A stretch of DNA of 64,000 bases from the NCBI GenBank assembly GCA_016718805.1, contig JADKCP010000001.1, positions 1,352,001 to 1,416,000 of the forward strand, written 5' to 3'. Position 1 is the stretch's first letter. Each line of letters starts with the position of its first letter. This DNA is from Bacteroidota bacterium (lineage in GTDB: Bacteria; Bacteroidota; Bacteroidia; UBA4408). The position numbers and the translations under genes were made by a program. Shown piece by piece: positions 26,211 to 34,362 of this stretch. Below the pieces are notes generated by a model, which had not been told where the DNA came from, ran no database searches, and was given only the letters and a program-made list of their open reading frames with translations.

Positions 26211-27071
26211 ATGATGCAAATTTTGCCCAGCCATTTCCGGCCGTTAGTAGTATTAGCTGTTACTTTATTTTTAGTTGCTTGTCGAGGATCCAAACATGCT
26301 ATAAACACAACGCCTGTTGTAACACCCGAAGTACGGGCCGATTTTAAAAGTGCAAAAGTATTGTCTGAATTATTAGTTGAAAACGAGTTTAAATACCATT
26401 GGCTTACTTCTAAATTTGATGCAGAAGCGGTTATTGATGATAAGACAACTAATTTTAATGTATCAGTTCGCGCCCGTAAAGACAGCGCTTTGTGGATGAG
26501 CATTTCGCCAAGTATAGGAATAGAAGTTGCTCGCTTGCTTGCCACTGAAGATTCTGTAAAGTTTATTGACCGTCTTCATGGAAAATATTTTTGTGGAGAT
26601 TATGCCTATCTCAGTAACATATTACACACAGAATTAGACTTCGATATGTTATAAAATTTGTTGATTGGAAATAGCGTTTCATTCGATCATGAAGAAAGTA
26701 AACTTAAGTCCATGATTGATAATAAACGGTACTTATTGAGTACTATTCGAAAAAGAAAATTAAGAAAAGTACTGAATGAAAACTCAGATTTGAAAGGTAA
26801 AAAAGATTTAATTCAAAGCTTGTGGTTGGAACCAGAAACCTATAAAATTTCAAGAATTTATATTGAAGATTTCAATACCAATCGTACATTTTCTGCAGTA
26901 TATAACGACTTCAAAACCGTTGATTCGTTGAGTGTGCCCTTTCAACTTTTGTTTGATATTTCGGCCGAAAAGAAAATGAAAATAAAAATCGATTATACTA
27001 AAATAAGCCGACTGGCAACACCACAAACATTTCCTTTTACCATTCCAACAAAATATGAAAAGTTGCGTTAG
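26211..27071 (+). pseudogene. DUF4292 family lipoprotein interrupted by an in-frame TAA
   Basis: One reading frame of about 287 codons is split by a single TAA at 26652-26654 (codon 148). Upstream is a lipoprotein signal (LVVLAVTLFLVAC) and the first half of DUF4292 (VSVRARKDSALWMSISPSIG, EVARLLATEDSVKFIDRLHG). Downstream the same frame continues without further damage (NLLIGNSVSFDHEESKLKSM, QSLWLEPETYKISRIYIEDF). Homologues as I recall them read DFEMLQNLL at this point, so TAA most simply replaces a Gln CAA by one C-to-T change. The frame ends inside the start of the EnvC-like gene (17-base overlap). ATGs at 26211 and 26214 are both possible starts. DUF4292 is thought to be LolA/LolB-like. 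Confidence 0.8.
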
Positions 27072-28368
27072 TTTACTTTTTTTAATGGTGTTTTGTATCG
27101 CAAGTCCAGCGCAAACAAAGAAGGATTTGGAGAAGAAAAAATCTCAAATTCAAAAGGAAATAAGTGTTACCAATAAACTTCTGGATGAAACGAAGAAGAA
27201 TAAAAAACTTTCGTTAAACCAATTGGTTACACTCAATCAAAAAATTAGCATGCGCGAAGAATTGATTACCACAATTAATTCTGAAATTACTTATACCAAT
27301 GTGCTGATTGGTTCAACTTCCAACTCGATATTGAAATTGCAAGCCGAAATTAAGCAACTCAAAAGCGAATACGCAAGAATGATTTATTACGCTAGTAAAA
27401 ATCAAAATAGTTACGATCGCTTGATGTTTATTTTTTCCTCTTCCGATTTCAATCAGGCATTTCGTCGCATGAAATATTTTCAACAATACAGCGATTATCG
27501 AAAAAAGCAAGCTATAATGATTCAGCTGAAGCAAGGGGAGTTAAGTGGTAAATTATCCGACCTTGCCGTAAAGCGTTCGGAGCAACAAAATTTATTGCAA
27601 AACAAGGAAAAGGAAAAGCAACATCTTACCACAGAAAAGTCAGAAAAGGAAGTTGTATTAGCTGGTTTGCAAAGCAAGGAAAAACAATTGAAAGAAGATT
27701 TGCGCAAAAAGCAAGACGACGCAAGCAAATTACAAGCTGCCATTCAACGCATCATTGAGGAAGAAATTAGAAAGGCCAGAGAAGCTGCAATTGCTGCCGA
27801 AAAAGCAAGAGAGAAAGCTCGTAAGGAAAAGGAAAAGAAAAATGCTGCCAATTCAAAAAATCCATCAGCCTCTAAAGAAGTGACAGCGCCGGTAAAAGAA
27901 AACCGCATTACAGAAAATGGTTATTCATTAACACCGGAGGCACAAAAATTATCCGAAAATTTTGAAGCCAATCGTTCACGCTTACCTTGGCCGGTAGCCG
28001 AAGGAGTAATTACCAGCTCTTTTGGTGAACATGAACATCCAATTTTAAAAGGTGTAAAAGTTAAAAACAACGGAATTGATATTGCAACAAAACAAGGAGC
28101 ACAAGTGCGCAGTATTTTTGAAGGAGAAGTTTCAGGTGTTGTTTCAATTCCGGGTGCAGGCAAAGCCGTAATTATTCGACACGGTGAATACTTATCTGTA
28201 TATTCCAATATGGCCGATACCTTTGTGCAAAAGGGAGATAAAATAAAAACCAAACAATTTATTGGAGCAGCCTTAACCGATGATGAAAATAAAACAGAAG
28301 TTCATTTTGAAATCTGGAAAGGTTCTTTAACACAAAATCCTGCTTCCTGGATTTACCGGTCAAATTAA
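27055..28368 (+). CDS. EnvC-like murein hydrolase activator (M23/LytM fold)
   Basis: 437 residues. A signal peptide (cleavage near residue 19, SPAQ) is followed by a long coiled coil (about 20-270, very rich in K, E, Q) and a linker. The LytM/M23 domain (about 310-437) includes SSFGEHEHPILKGVKVKNNG, then IDIATKQGAQVRSIFEGEVS, and ends HFEIWKGSLTQNPASWIYRS. Two zinc-site positions look altered: the first histidine of HxGIDI is N, and HxH near the end is E-V-H. That matches activator proteins of the EnvC type, which switch on amidases rather than cut peptidoglycan. The natural partner is an Amidase_3 enzyme such as the one at 3631. It overlaps the DUF4292 frame by 17 bases. Confidence 0.85.
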   Translation: MKSCVSLLFLMVFCIASPAQTKKDLEKKKSQIQKEISVTNKLLDETKKNKKLSLNQLVTLNQKISMREELITTINSEITYTNVLIGSTSNSILKLQAEIKQLKSEYARMIYYASKNQNSYDRLMFIFSSSDFNQAFRRMKYFQQYSDYRKKQAIMIQLKQGELSGKLSDLAVKRSEQQNLLQNKEKEKQHLTTEKSEKEVVLAGLQSKEKQLKEDLRKKQDDASKLQAAIQRIIEEEIRKAREAAIAAEKAREKARKEKEKKNAANSKNPSASKEVTAPVKENRITENGYSLTPEAQKLSENFEANRSRLPWPVAEGVITSSFGEHEHPILKGVKVKNNGIDIATKQGAQVRSIFEGEVSGVVSIPGAGKAVIIRHGEYLSVYSNMADTFVQKGDKIKTKQFIGAALTDDENKTEVHFEIWKGSLTQNPASWIYRSN

Positions 28369-28407
28369 AATGTGTTGTGCAGTTTTCTTAAGTAGTTTTT
28401 GAATGTA

Positions 28408-28920
28408 TTACCAATTCACAACCGCTTTATTAAAAATATCCTGAACCAATTGGTCGTTTATTTCTTTGATCAAACGAGGTTCTTCAGTTGCCAAACTCTT
28501 GGAAGATTCAAAGTCGGAAAAGCGGGAAAAACTGGCTTCAAAATTTTGCTTTTCGTTTTTTTGATTTGTGAATTTTACACTCACGGTTATAGTAAGTCGA
28601 GTTTGTGCAGCTACGTCGGTTCCTGACTGAATTGAAATAGGGCTAATGGAATATCCAGTAATTGAACCTTCAAAGGTTAAATCTCCACCTCTTGAAATTA
28701 ATTGCAAATTCGTTTGAGATTGGAATTTATCTTTAAGCGCTTCTGTAAAAGCCTGACTCAAGGTAGGTTGTATTAGTGGGGCGTAATTTGGAAACGTTTG
28801 TATGGATATTGTTTTTACGTCGGGCGCTATTGCAGCACCTGTAAATGAGTAATTTACTTTGCAACTTTCAAGAGCAATTACACAGCAAATAAAAAATACA
28901 ACGATGCTCTTATGTTTCAC
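28408..28920 (-). CDS. lptE: LptE-family LPS-assembly lipoprotein
   Basis: 170 residues starting at a GTG that shares its first base with the TAG stop of the sigma-54 activator gene (TAGTG), so the two are translationally coupled. The lipoprotein signal has a cysteine at about residue 20 (IALESC). The body (CKVNYSFTGAAIAPDVKTIS, then IQTFPNYAPLIQPTLSQAFT) is the Bacteroidota LptE pattern as I know it. It would plug and chaperone LptD at the outer membrane. The coupling to a sigma-54 activator and miaB is conserved in relatives. Confidence 0.88.
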   Translation of the reverse strand: MKHKSIVVFFICCVIALESCKVNYSFTGAAIAPDVKTISIQTFPNYAPLIQPTLSQAFTEALKDKFQSQTNLQLISRGGDLTFEGSITGYSISPISIQSGTDVAAQTRLTITVSVKFTNQKNEKQNFEASFSRFSDFESSKSLATEEPRLIKEINDQLVQDIFNKAVVNW

Positions 28921-30122
28921 TATCCCGGAATTTTGTATTCGTTAATTTTTCGGTAAAGTGTACGTTCTGAAATTCCAAGTTCCTTAGCTGCATTTTTACG
29001 TTTTCCTTTGTGACGTTCCAATGCCTTTTTTATAAAATCTTTTTCTTTTTCTTCTAAGCTTAATGATTCCTCAATTTCGTGAATTGGCTGTTGGTTGTTT
29101 ATAATTGGATGGTGCACTTGTACTACCGAATTGCTCATTCCATGTTCAGTATAAATTCCGGGATCAGCATTCATTGCTAAATCAGTTTCGGTAATTTTCT
29201 TACCTTGAATAATATCGGCAACAAGTTTTTTTACTCCATCCAATTCTTTTTTCATATCAAACAGCACTTTGTATAAAATATCGCGCTCATTAAAATCGCT
29301 GTCAGATTTTTCTCCCTTTACTAAAATGGGTAATGTATTGTTGCTTTCAACAGGAAGATAGCGGACAAGGATTTCGGGTGTGATGTCGCGCTTTTTTTCA
29401 ATTACTGAAATTTGCTCGGCTATATTTTTAAGTTGACGAACATTTCCTGGCCAACTATAATTTTCAAGATACGATTCAGCTCCAGTTAATTTAATAGAAG
29501 GCATTCGGTATTTACTTGCAAAATCTGAAGCAAATTTTCTAAAAAGTAAATGTATATCTTCTTTACGTTCGCGCAATGCCGGTACTTTAATGGGAACTGT
29601 ATTTAATCGGTAATACAAATCTTCGCGAAAGCGACCTTTGTGTATTGCTTCAGGTATGTTCACATTGGTTGCAGCAATTATTCGTACGTCGGTTTTCAAA
29701 ACTTTAGACGAACCTACTTTAATAAATTCACCGGTTTCTAAAACTCTTAATAAACGAGCTTGTGTGCTTAAGGGTAATTCTGCTACTTCATCCAAAAAAA
29801 TTGTACCGCCACTTACCATTTCAAAATATCCTTTGCGCGCTTCGTGTGCTCCTGTAAAGGATCCTTTTTCATGACCAAAAAGTTCTGAATCAATTGTTCC
29901 TTCAGGAATTGCCCCACAGTTTACTGCAATGTATTGACCATGTTTTCGGGTACTTAATTGATGAATTATTTGGGGAAATACTTCCTTCCCAGAACCGCTT
30001 TCACCTGTTACAAGCACAGTTAAATCTGTCGGCGCTACTTGCTTAGCTATATCTATTGCGCGGTCGAGTAAAAGCGAACTGCCTATAATTCCAAAACGCA
30101 ATTTTATATCTTGAATAGTCAT
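28920..30122 (-). CDS. Sigma-54-dependent Fis-family transcriptional activator
   Basis: 400 residues from the ATG at 30122; a TTG at 30152 would add ten residues and is not needed. There is no N-terminal receiver domain. The AAA+ domain starts near residue 8 with Walker A GESGSGKE, the sigma-54 contact loop in its GSFTGA form, Walker B GGTIFLDEVAELPL and the R-finger region FREDLYYRLNTVPIKVPALR. A C-terminal Fis-type HTH ends the protein (NAAKELGISERTLYRKINEY). It would activate RpoN promoters; with no sensory domain its control may be by expression or a partner. Overlap by one base with lptE. Confidence 0.92.
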   Translation of the reverse strand: MTIQDIKLRFGIIGSSLLLDRAIDIAKQVAPTDLTVLVTGESGSGKEVFPQIIHQLSTRKHGQYIAVNCGAIPEGTIDSELFGHEKGSFTGAHEARKGYFEMVSGGTIFLDEVAELPLSTQARLLRVLETGEFIKVGSSKVLKTDVRIIAATNVNIPEAIHKGRFREDLYYRLNTVPIKVPALRERKEDIHLLFRKFASDFASKYRMPSIKLTGAESYLENYSWPGNVRQLKNIAEQISVIEKKRDITPEILVRYLPVESNNTLPILVKGEKSDSDFNERDILYKVLFDMKKELDGVKKLVADIIQGKKITETDLAMNADPGIYTEHGMSNSVVQVHHPIINNQQPIHEIEESLSLEEKEKDFIKKALERHKGKRKNAAKELGISERTLYRKINEYKIPG

Positions 30123-30216
30123 GTCCTTAATTTTCAAATACTGTTGTAACAATTTTACACATTTGGTAATGCAGGGTTTTCATTCCCAAAGCACACTTAG
30201 CCGTGCATTTTTTAAA

Positions 30217-31650
30217 TTATACCACGTGTCCAATTAATGTAGCAGAGGTACAATCAGTTGCCAAAACATTTACATAATCACCAATTGAATAATTTTCTTT
30301 TGGAAAAACAACTGTTGTGTTTTGTTGATTTCTACCCGAAAAATGTTCTTTCGATTTTTTAGAGAGTGCTTCAATTAACACCTTGTGAGTTTTTCCAACA
30401 CCTGCTTTAGTTTTAATTTCAGAAAGGCGTTGCTGTAAAGCTACAATCTCGGCTAAACGCTGCTGTTTCACCTCTTCTGAAATATCGTCTTTCATTTTTC
30501 GTGCAGCTAGTGTACCAGGACGTTCAGAATATTTAAACATGTAAGCAAAATCAAAAACAACCCATTCCATCAAACTAATGGTATCTGCATGTTGTTCATC
30601 AGTTTCTCCACAAAATCCTGAAATTGTATCGGTTGAAATGCCACAATCTGGGATGAGTTCTCTGATTTTAGTAATACGTTCTTTGTACCATTCACGGGTA
30701 TAGCCGCGGTTCATTTGATGCAACATCGCCGAATTTCCAGATTGCACAGGTAGATGGATATAATTGCAAATATTTTCATATTTCGCTATCATGTGCAATA
30801 CCTCATCGGTCATATCTTTAGGGTGAGAAGTGCTAAACCTTACACGTAATAAAGGGTTTATCAATGCTACTTTTTCAAGCAACTGAGCAAAACTAGTTGA
30901 GTTAAGTAATTCTTCTTTGGTAGGATTATCCTTTTTTAATCCCCCACCAGTCCATAAATAAGAATCTACATTTTGCCCCAACAAGGTGACTTCTCGGTAT
31001 CCTTTTTCAAATAAATCAGTAGCTTCTAGTACTATTGACTCAGGGTCACGGCTGCGTTCGCGTCCTCGTGTAAAGGGTACTACGCAAAATGCACACATGT
31101 TATCGCACCCACGTGTAATTGAAACAAAGGCTGTTACTCCGTTGCTTGAAAGTCGCACCGGACTAATATCAGCATAGGTTTCTTCCCGAGAAAGTAAAAC
31201 ATTTACGGCGCGTTGACCTGAATCTACTTGTTCTATTAAGTTTGGTAAATCGCGATAAGCATCCGGGCCTACAACAATGTCTACCAATTTTTCTTCTTCC
31301 AGCAATTTCGATTTTAAGCGTTCAGCCATACAACCCAAAATACCAATTACTAAACTTGGGTTTTGCTTTTTTAATTTTTTTAAATCCTGAAGGCGAGTAC
31401 GAACACGTGTTTCAGCATTGTCTCGTATAGCGCAGGTATTCATAAAAATAACATCTGCATCTGCAATAACATTGGTAGTGGCAAATCCATCCTTCACAAG
31501 AATTGAAGCTACCACTTCACTATCGGCAAAATTCATCGCACAGCCATAACTCTCAAGGTATAACTTTCGCTTTACTTCTGCATGATTAGTATCAAGCAAA
31601 ACAGGTTGTCCTTGTTTTGATTCGTCAATAATTTTTTCTTCCGTTAACAT
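30217..31650 (-). CDS. miaB: tRNA-2-methylthio-N6-dimethylallyladenosine synthase MiaB
   Basis: 477 residues from the ATG at 31650; a TTG at 31677 would add nine. The N-terminal UPF0004 domain has three cluster cysteines (ESYGCAMNFADSE, NTCAIRDNAETR and GILGCMAERL). The radical-SAM motif CDNMCAFCVVPFTRGRERS has the CxxxCxxC set, and a C-terminal TRAM domain follows (about 415-477). It adds the 2-methylthio group to i6A37 of tRNAs reading UNN codons, using two 4Fe-4S clusters and SAM. Upstream neighbour of the sigma-54/lptE pair. Confidence 0.96.
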   Translation of the reverse strand: MLTEEKIIDESKQGQPVLLDTNHAEVKRKLYLESYGCAMNFADSEVVASILVKDGFATTNVIADADVIFMNTCAIRDNAETRVRTRLQDLKKLKKQNPSLVIGILGCMAERLKSKLLEEEKLVDIVVGPDAYRDLPNLIEQVDSGQRAVNVLLSREETYADISPVRLSSNGVTAFVSITRGCDNMCAFCVVPFTRGRERSRDPESIVLEATDLFEKGYREVTLLGQNVDSYLWTGGGLKKDNPTKEELLNSTSFAQLLEKVALINPLLRVRFSTSHPKDMTDEVLHMIAKYENICNYIHLPVQSGNSAMLHQMNRGYTREWYKERITKIRELIPDCGISTDTISGFCGETDEQHADTISLMEWVVFDFAYMFKYSERPGTLAARKMKDDISEEVKQQRLAEIVALQQRLSEIKTKAGVGKTHKVLIEALSKKSKEHFSGRNQQNTTVVFPKENYSIGDYVNVLATDCTSATLIGHVV

Positions 31651-31751
31651 CCAATAAGGTACTTTTAAAGGCTGCAAAGTAAGCCATTTTAAATTACTTT
31701 GCCAAAGTGTCAGTTTTAGAAAATGTGTTAAAGCTTGGAAGTAAAAAAATT

Positions 31752-31773
31752 ATATATATGTAATATATATGTA
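31752..31773. repeat. Tandem duplication of ATATATATGTA between miaB and topA
   Basis: Two perfect 11-base copies lie back to back (31752-31762 and 31763-31773) in the divergent promoter region of miaB and topA. Such an AT-only tract melts easily. Any regulatory meaning is inference. Confidence 0.7.
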
Positions 31774-31871
31774 CGACAATTTGAATTTTGAAAATTAAAA
31801 TATTTGGAAATCAACTTTGTATTTGTTTTTCTTTGTGGAAATTTTGTGCGTTTTAACCTTTTCAAAATACT

Positions 31872-34346
31872 ATGTCGAAAAATCTGGTAATTGTTGAGTC
31901 ACCTGCCAAAGCCAAAACCATTGAAGGATTTCTTGGTTCAGATTACATCGTTAAATCCAGCTTTGGACATGTGCGTGATTTGGCTAAGAAGGATTTTGGA
32001 GTAGACATAGCCAATAATTTTACACCTAATTATGAAGTGTCGGAAGACAAACTCAAGGTAGTAAATGAACTCAAAAAACTTTCAAAGGCAGCCAGTACAG
32101 TTTGGTTAGCAAGTGATGAGGACCGCGAAGGAGAGGCAATTTCATGGCATTTGTTTGAAACCTTAAATTTGGATGAAAAGAAAACCAAGCGAATCGTTTT
32201 TCATGAAATAACTAAGACAGCCATACTAGCTGCGATTGAAAAACCACGTAAAATTGATAAGCACTTAGTTGATGCTCAACAAGCTCGACGTATTTTAGAT
32301 CGACTTGTGGGTTTTGAATTATCACCGGTTTTATGGAAAAAGATTAAGCCCTCACTTTCTGCCGGCCGAGTGCAGTCTGTTGCAGTGCGGCTTATTGTTG
32401 AACGCGAACGAGAAATTTCAGCACATATTAGTACTTCAGCATTTCGAGTAACAGCAACTTTCGAAGTTAAAAGTGGAGCACTATTAAAAGCTGAACTACC
32501 CAAACGTTTTGCCACTGAAAGTGAAGCAAATGCTTTTTTGCAGGAATGCATCGGATCGAATTTCACGGTTCAAAATTTAGAAGTAAAGCCGGGTAAAAAA
32601 TCACCATCTGCACCATTTACTACTTCAACATTGCAGCAAGAAGCCAGCAGAAAATTGGGTTTTTCAGTAGCACAAACCATGACACTGGCACAGCGACTGT
32701 ATGAATCGGGTAAAATTACCTACATGCGTACCGATTCGGTAAACTTATCGGAGCTTGCAATGTCCACAATTAAGTCGGAAATAAATTCTGCATACGGTGA
32801 AAAATATCATCAGCCACGTCAGTATAAAACCAAAAGCAAAGGAGCGCAAGAAGCGCACGAAGCAATTCGTCCAACATACATCAATCACAAGAATATTGAA
32901 GGGGAGAACAATGAAAAACGATTGTATGATTTAATTTGGAAACGAACAATAGCTTCCCAAATGAGCGATGCGGTGCTCGAAAAAACGATTGCAACAATTG
33001 ACATTTCAAAAAGCAAAGAAAAATTTATTGCACAAGGCGAAGTGTTAAAGTTTGATGGTTTTTTAAAAGTGTACATGGAAGGTACCGACGATGAAAACAC
33101 CGAAGAACAGGAAGGAATGCTTCCTTCAATAGAAGTTGGTGAATTGTTGAAAATGCTTGAAACAAATGCTGTACAACGCTACTCAAACCATCCACCAAGA
33201 TATACTGAAGCAAGTCTTGTAAAAAAACTGGAAGAATTAGGAATTGGACGACCATCGACGTATGCTCCAACAATTTCAACGGTACAAAAAAGAGGGTATG
33301 TTGTAAAAGAGGATAGGGAAGGTGTACAGCGAATGTACCAAGTACTTAACTTAAAGGATAGCCGTATTTCAAAAGAAGTGAAAACGGAAAACACCGGAGC
33401 TGAAAAATCAAAGTTATTTCCATCAGATATTGGAATGGTAGTAACCGATTTTCTATTGAAAAATTTTGACGAGATAATGGACTATAACTTTACAGCTTAT
33501 GTAGAGGAAGAGTTTGATATTATTGCAGAAGGTAAATTAAATTGGACAAAGATGTTGGCCGATTTTTACAAACCTTTTCATGCTCATGTTGAAAGTACAC
33601 TTGAGAATACTGAACGAGCTAGTGGTGAGCGATTGCTCGGAATTGACCCGGTAAGTAAAAAAAATATTTACGCACGTATTGGGCGCTTTGGAGCTTTGAT
33701 ACAGCTTGGTGAATCTGGAGATGATGCAGATAAACCCAAATTTGCAAGTTTACGTGGAAACCAGCGCCTCGAGAGTATTTCGCTGGAAGAAGCACTTGAG
33801 TTATTTAAACTGCCGCGTATCACCGGCACCTACGAAGGCAAAGAAATGCAAGTGAATATTGGTCGTTTTGGACCCTATATTCGCCATAATTCGGCATTTT
33901 ATTCTTTAAAAAAGGAAGACGATCCGATGACGATAACCGAAGCCAGAAGCATTGAATTAATTGAAGCAAAAAGAAAGGCAGATCGCGAAAAATTAATCCT
34001 TTCTTTTAAAGAAAATCCAAGTGTTCAGGTACTTAATGGGCGATGGGGACCTTATATTGCAATTGATAAGAACAACTATAAAATTCCAAAAGGAACTGAA
34101 CCTACTACACTTACTTTGGAAGAATGCCTTGCAATAGCAGCTGCAGCTCCTCCACCTAAGTACAAAGCAGCTGCAGCAAAGAAAGCAGCTCCTGTATCAA
34201 CTGAAAAAGGGAAAAAGGCAAGTACCAAAAAAGCAGTTGCTAAAAAATCTGCTGCAAAAAAAGCACCTGCTAAAAAACCGGCTGCTGCAAAAGGAGCAGT
34301 AAAAAGTAGTGCAGCTTCAAAAAGCAAGTCTGGAAAAAGGAAATAG
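31872..34346 (+). CDS. topA: DNA topoisomerase I with lysine/alanine-rich tail
   Basis: 824 residues. The Toprim domain is at the N-terminus (VIVESPAKAKTIEGFLG, SDEDREGEAISWHL). The catalytic tyrosine lies in ITYMRTDSVNLSELA. Three C-terminal GRFG/GRWG-type repeats (ARIGRFGALIQLGE, VNIGRFGPYIRHNS, LNGRWGPYIAIDKN) are present with no zinc-finger cysteines. The last about 55 residues form a basic low-complexity tail of KKAAPxxK-like units resembling histone H1, a likely DNA-binding extension. It relaxes negative supercoils. It is divergent from miaB and 16 bases ahead of the arginase-fold gene. Confidence 0.96.
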   Translation: MSKNLVIVESPAKAKTIEGFLGSDYIVKSSFGHVRDLAKKDFGVDIANNFTPNYEVSEDKLKVVNELKKLSKAASTVWLASDEDREGEAISWHLFETLNLDEKKTKRIVFHEITKTAILAAIEKPRKIDKHLVDAQQARRILDRLVGFELSPVLWKKIKPSLSAGRVQSVAVRLIVEREREISAHISTSAFRVTATFEVKSGALLKAELPKRFATESEANAFLQECIGSNFTVQNLEVKPGKKSPSAPFTTSTLQQEASRKLGFSVAQTMTLAQRLYESGKITYMRTDSVNLSELAMSTIKSEINSAYGEKYHQPRQYKTKSKGAQEAHEAIRPTYINHKNIEGENNEKRLYDLIWKRTIASQMSDAVLEKTIATIDISKSKEKFIAQGEVLKFDGFLKVYMEGTDDENTEEQEGMLPSIEVGELLKMLETNAVQRYSNHPPRYTEASLVKKLEELGIGRPSTYAPTISTVQKRGYVVKEDREGVQRMYQVLNLKDSRISKEVKTENTGAEKSKLFPSDIGMVVTDFLLKNFDEIMDYNFTAYVEEEFDIIAEGKLNWTKMLADFYKPFHAHVESTLENTERASGERLLGIDPVSKKNIYARIGRFGALIQLGESGDDADKPKFASLRGNQRLESISLEEALELFKLPRITGTYEGKEMQVNIGRFGPYIRHNSAFYSLKKEDDPMTITEARSIELIEAKRKADREKLILSFKENPSVQVLNGRWGPYIAIDKNNYKIPKGTEPTTLTLEECLAIAAAAPPPKYKAAAAKKAAPVSTEKGKKASTKKAVAKKSAAKKAPAKKPAAAKGAVKSSAASKSKSGKRK

Positions 34347-34362
34347 TCTTTAGTCTGTAAAC

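Noticed and set aside
26075..26545. 156-codon minus-strand frame opposite the DUF4292 gene
   Set aside because: Runs antisense through clearly conserved coding sequence of the TPR and DUF4292 genes.
26652..26654. Stop-codon reassignment or programmed read-through as the explanation for the DUF4292 TAA
   Set aside because: Many other genes here, including purD, secG, lptD and gldN, end at TAA at their expected lengths, and no recoding signal is visible.
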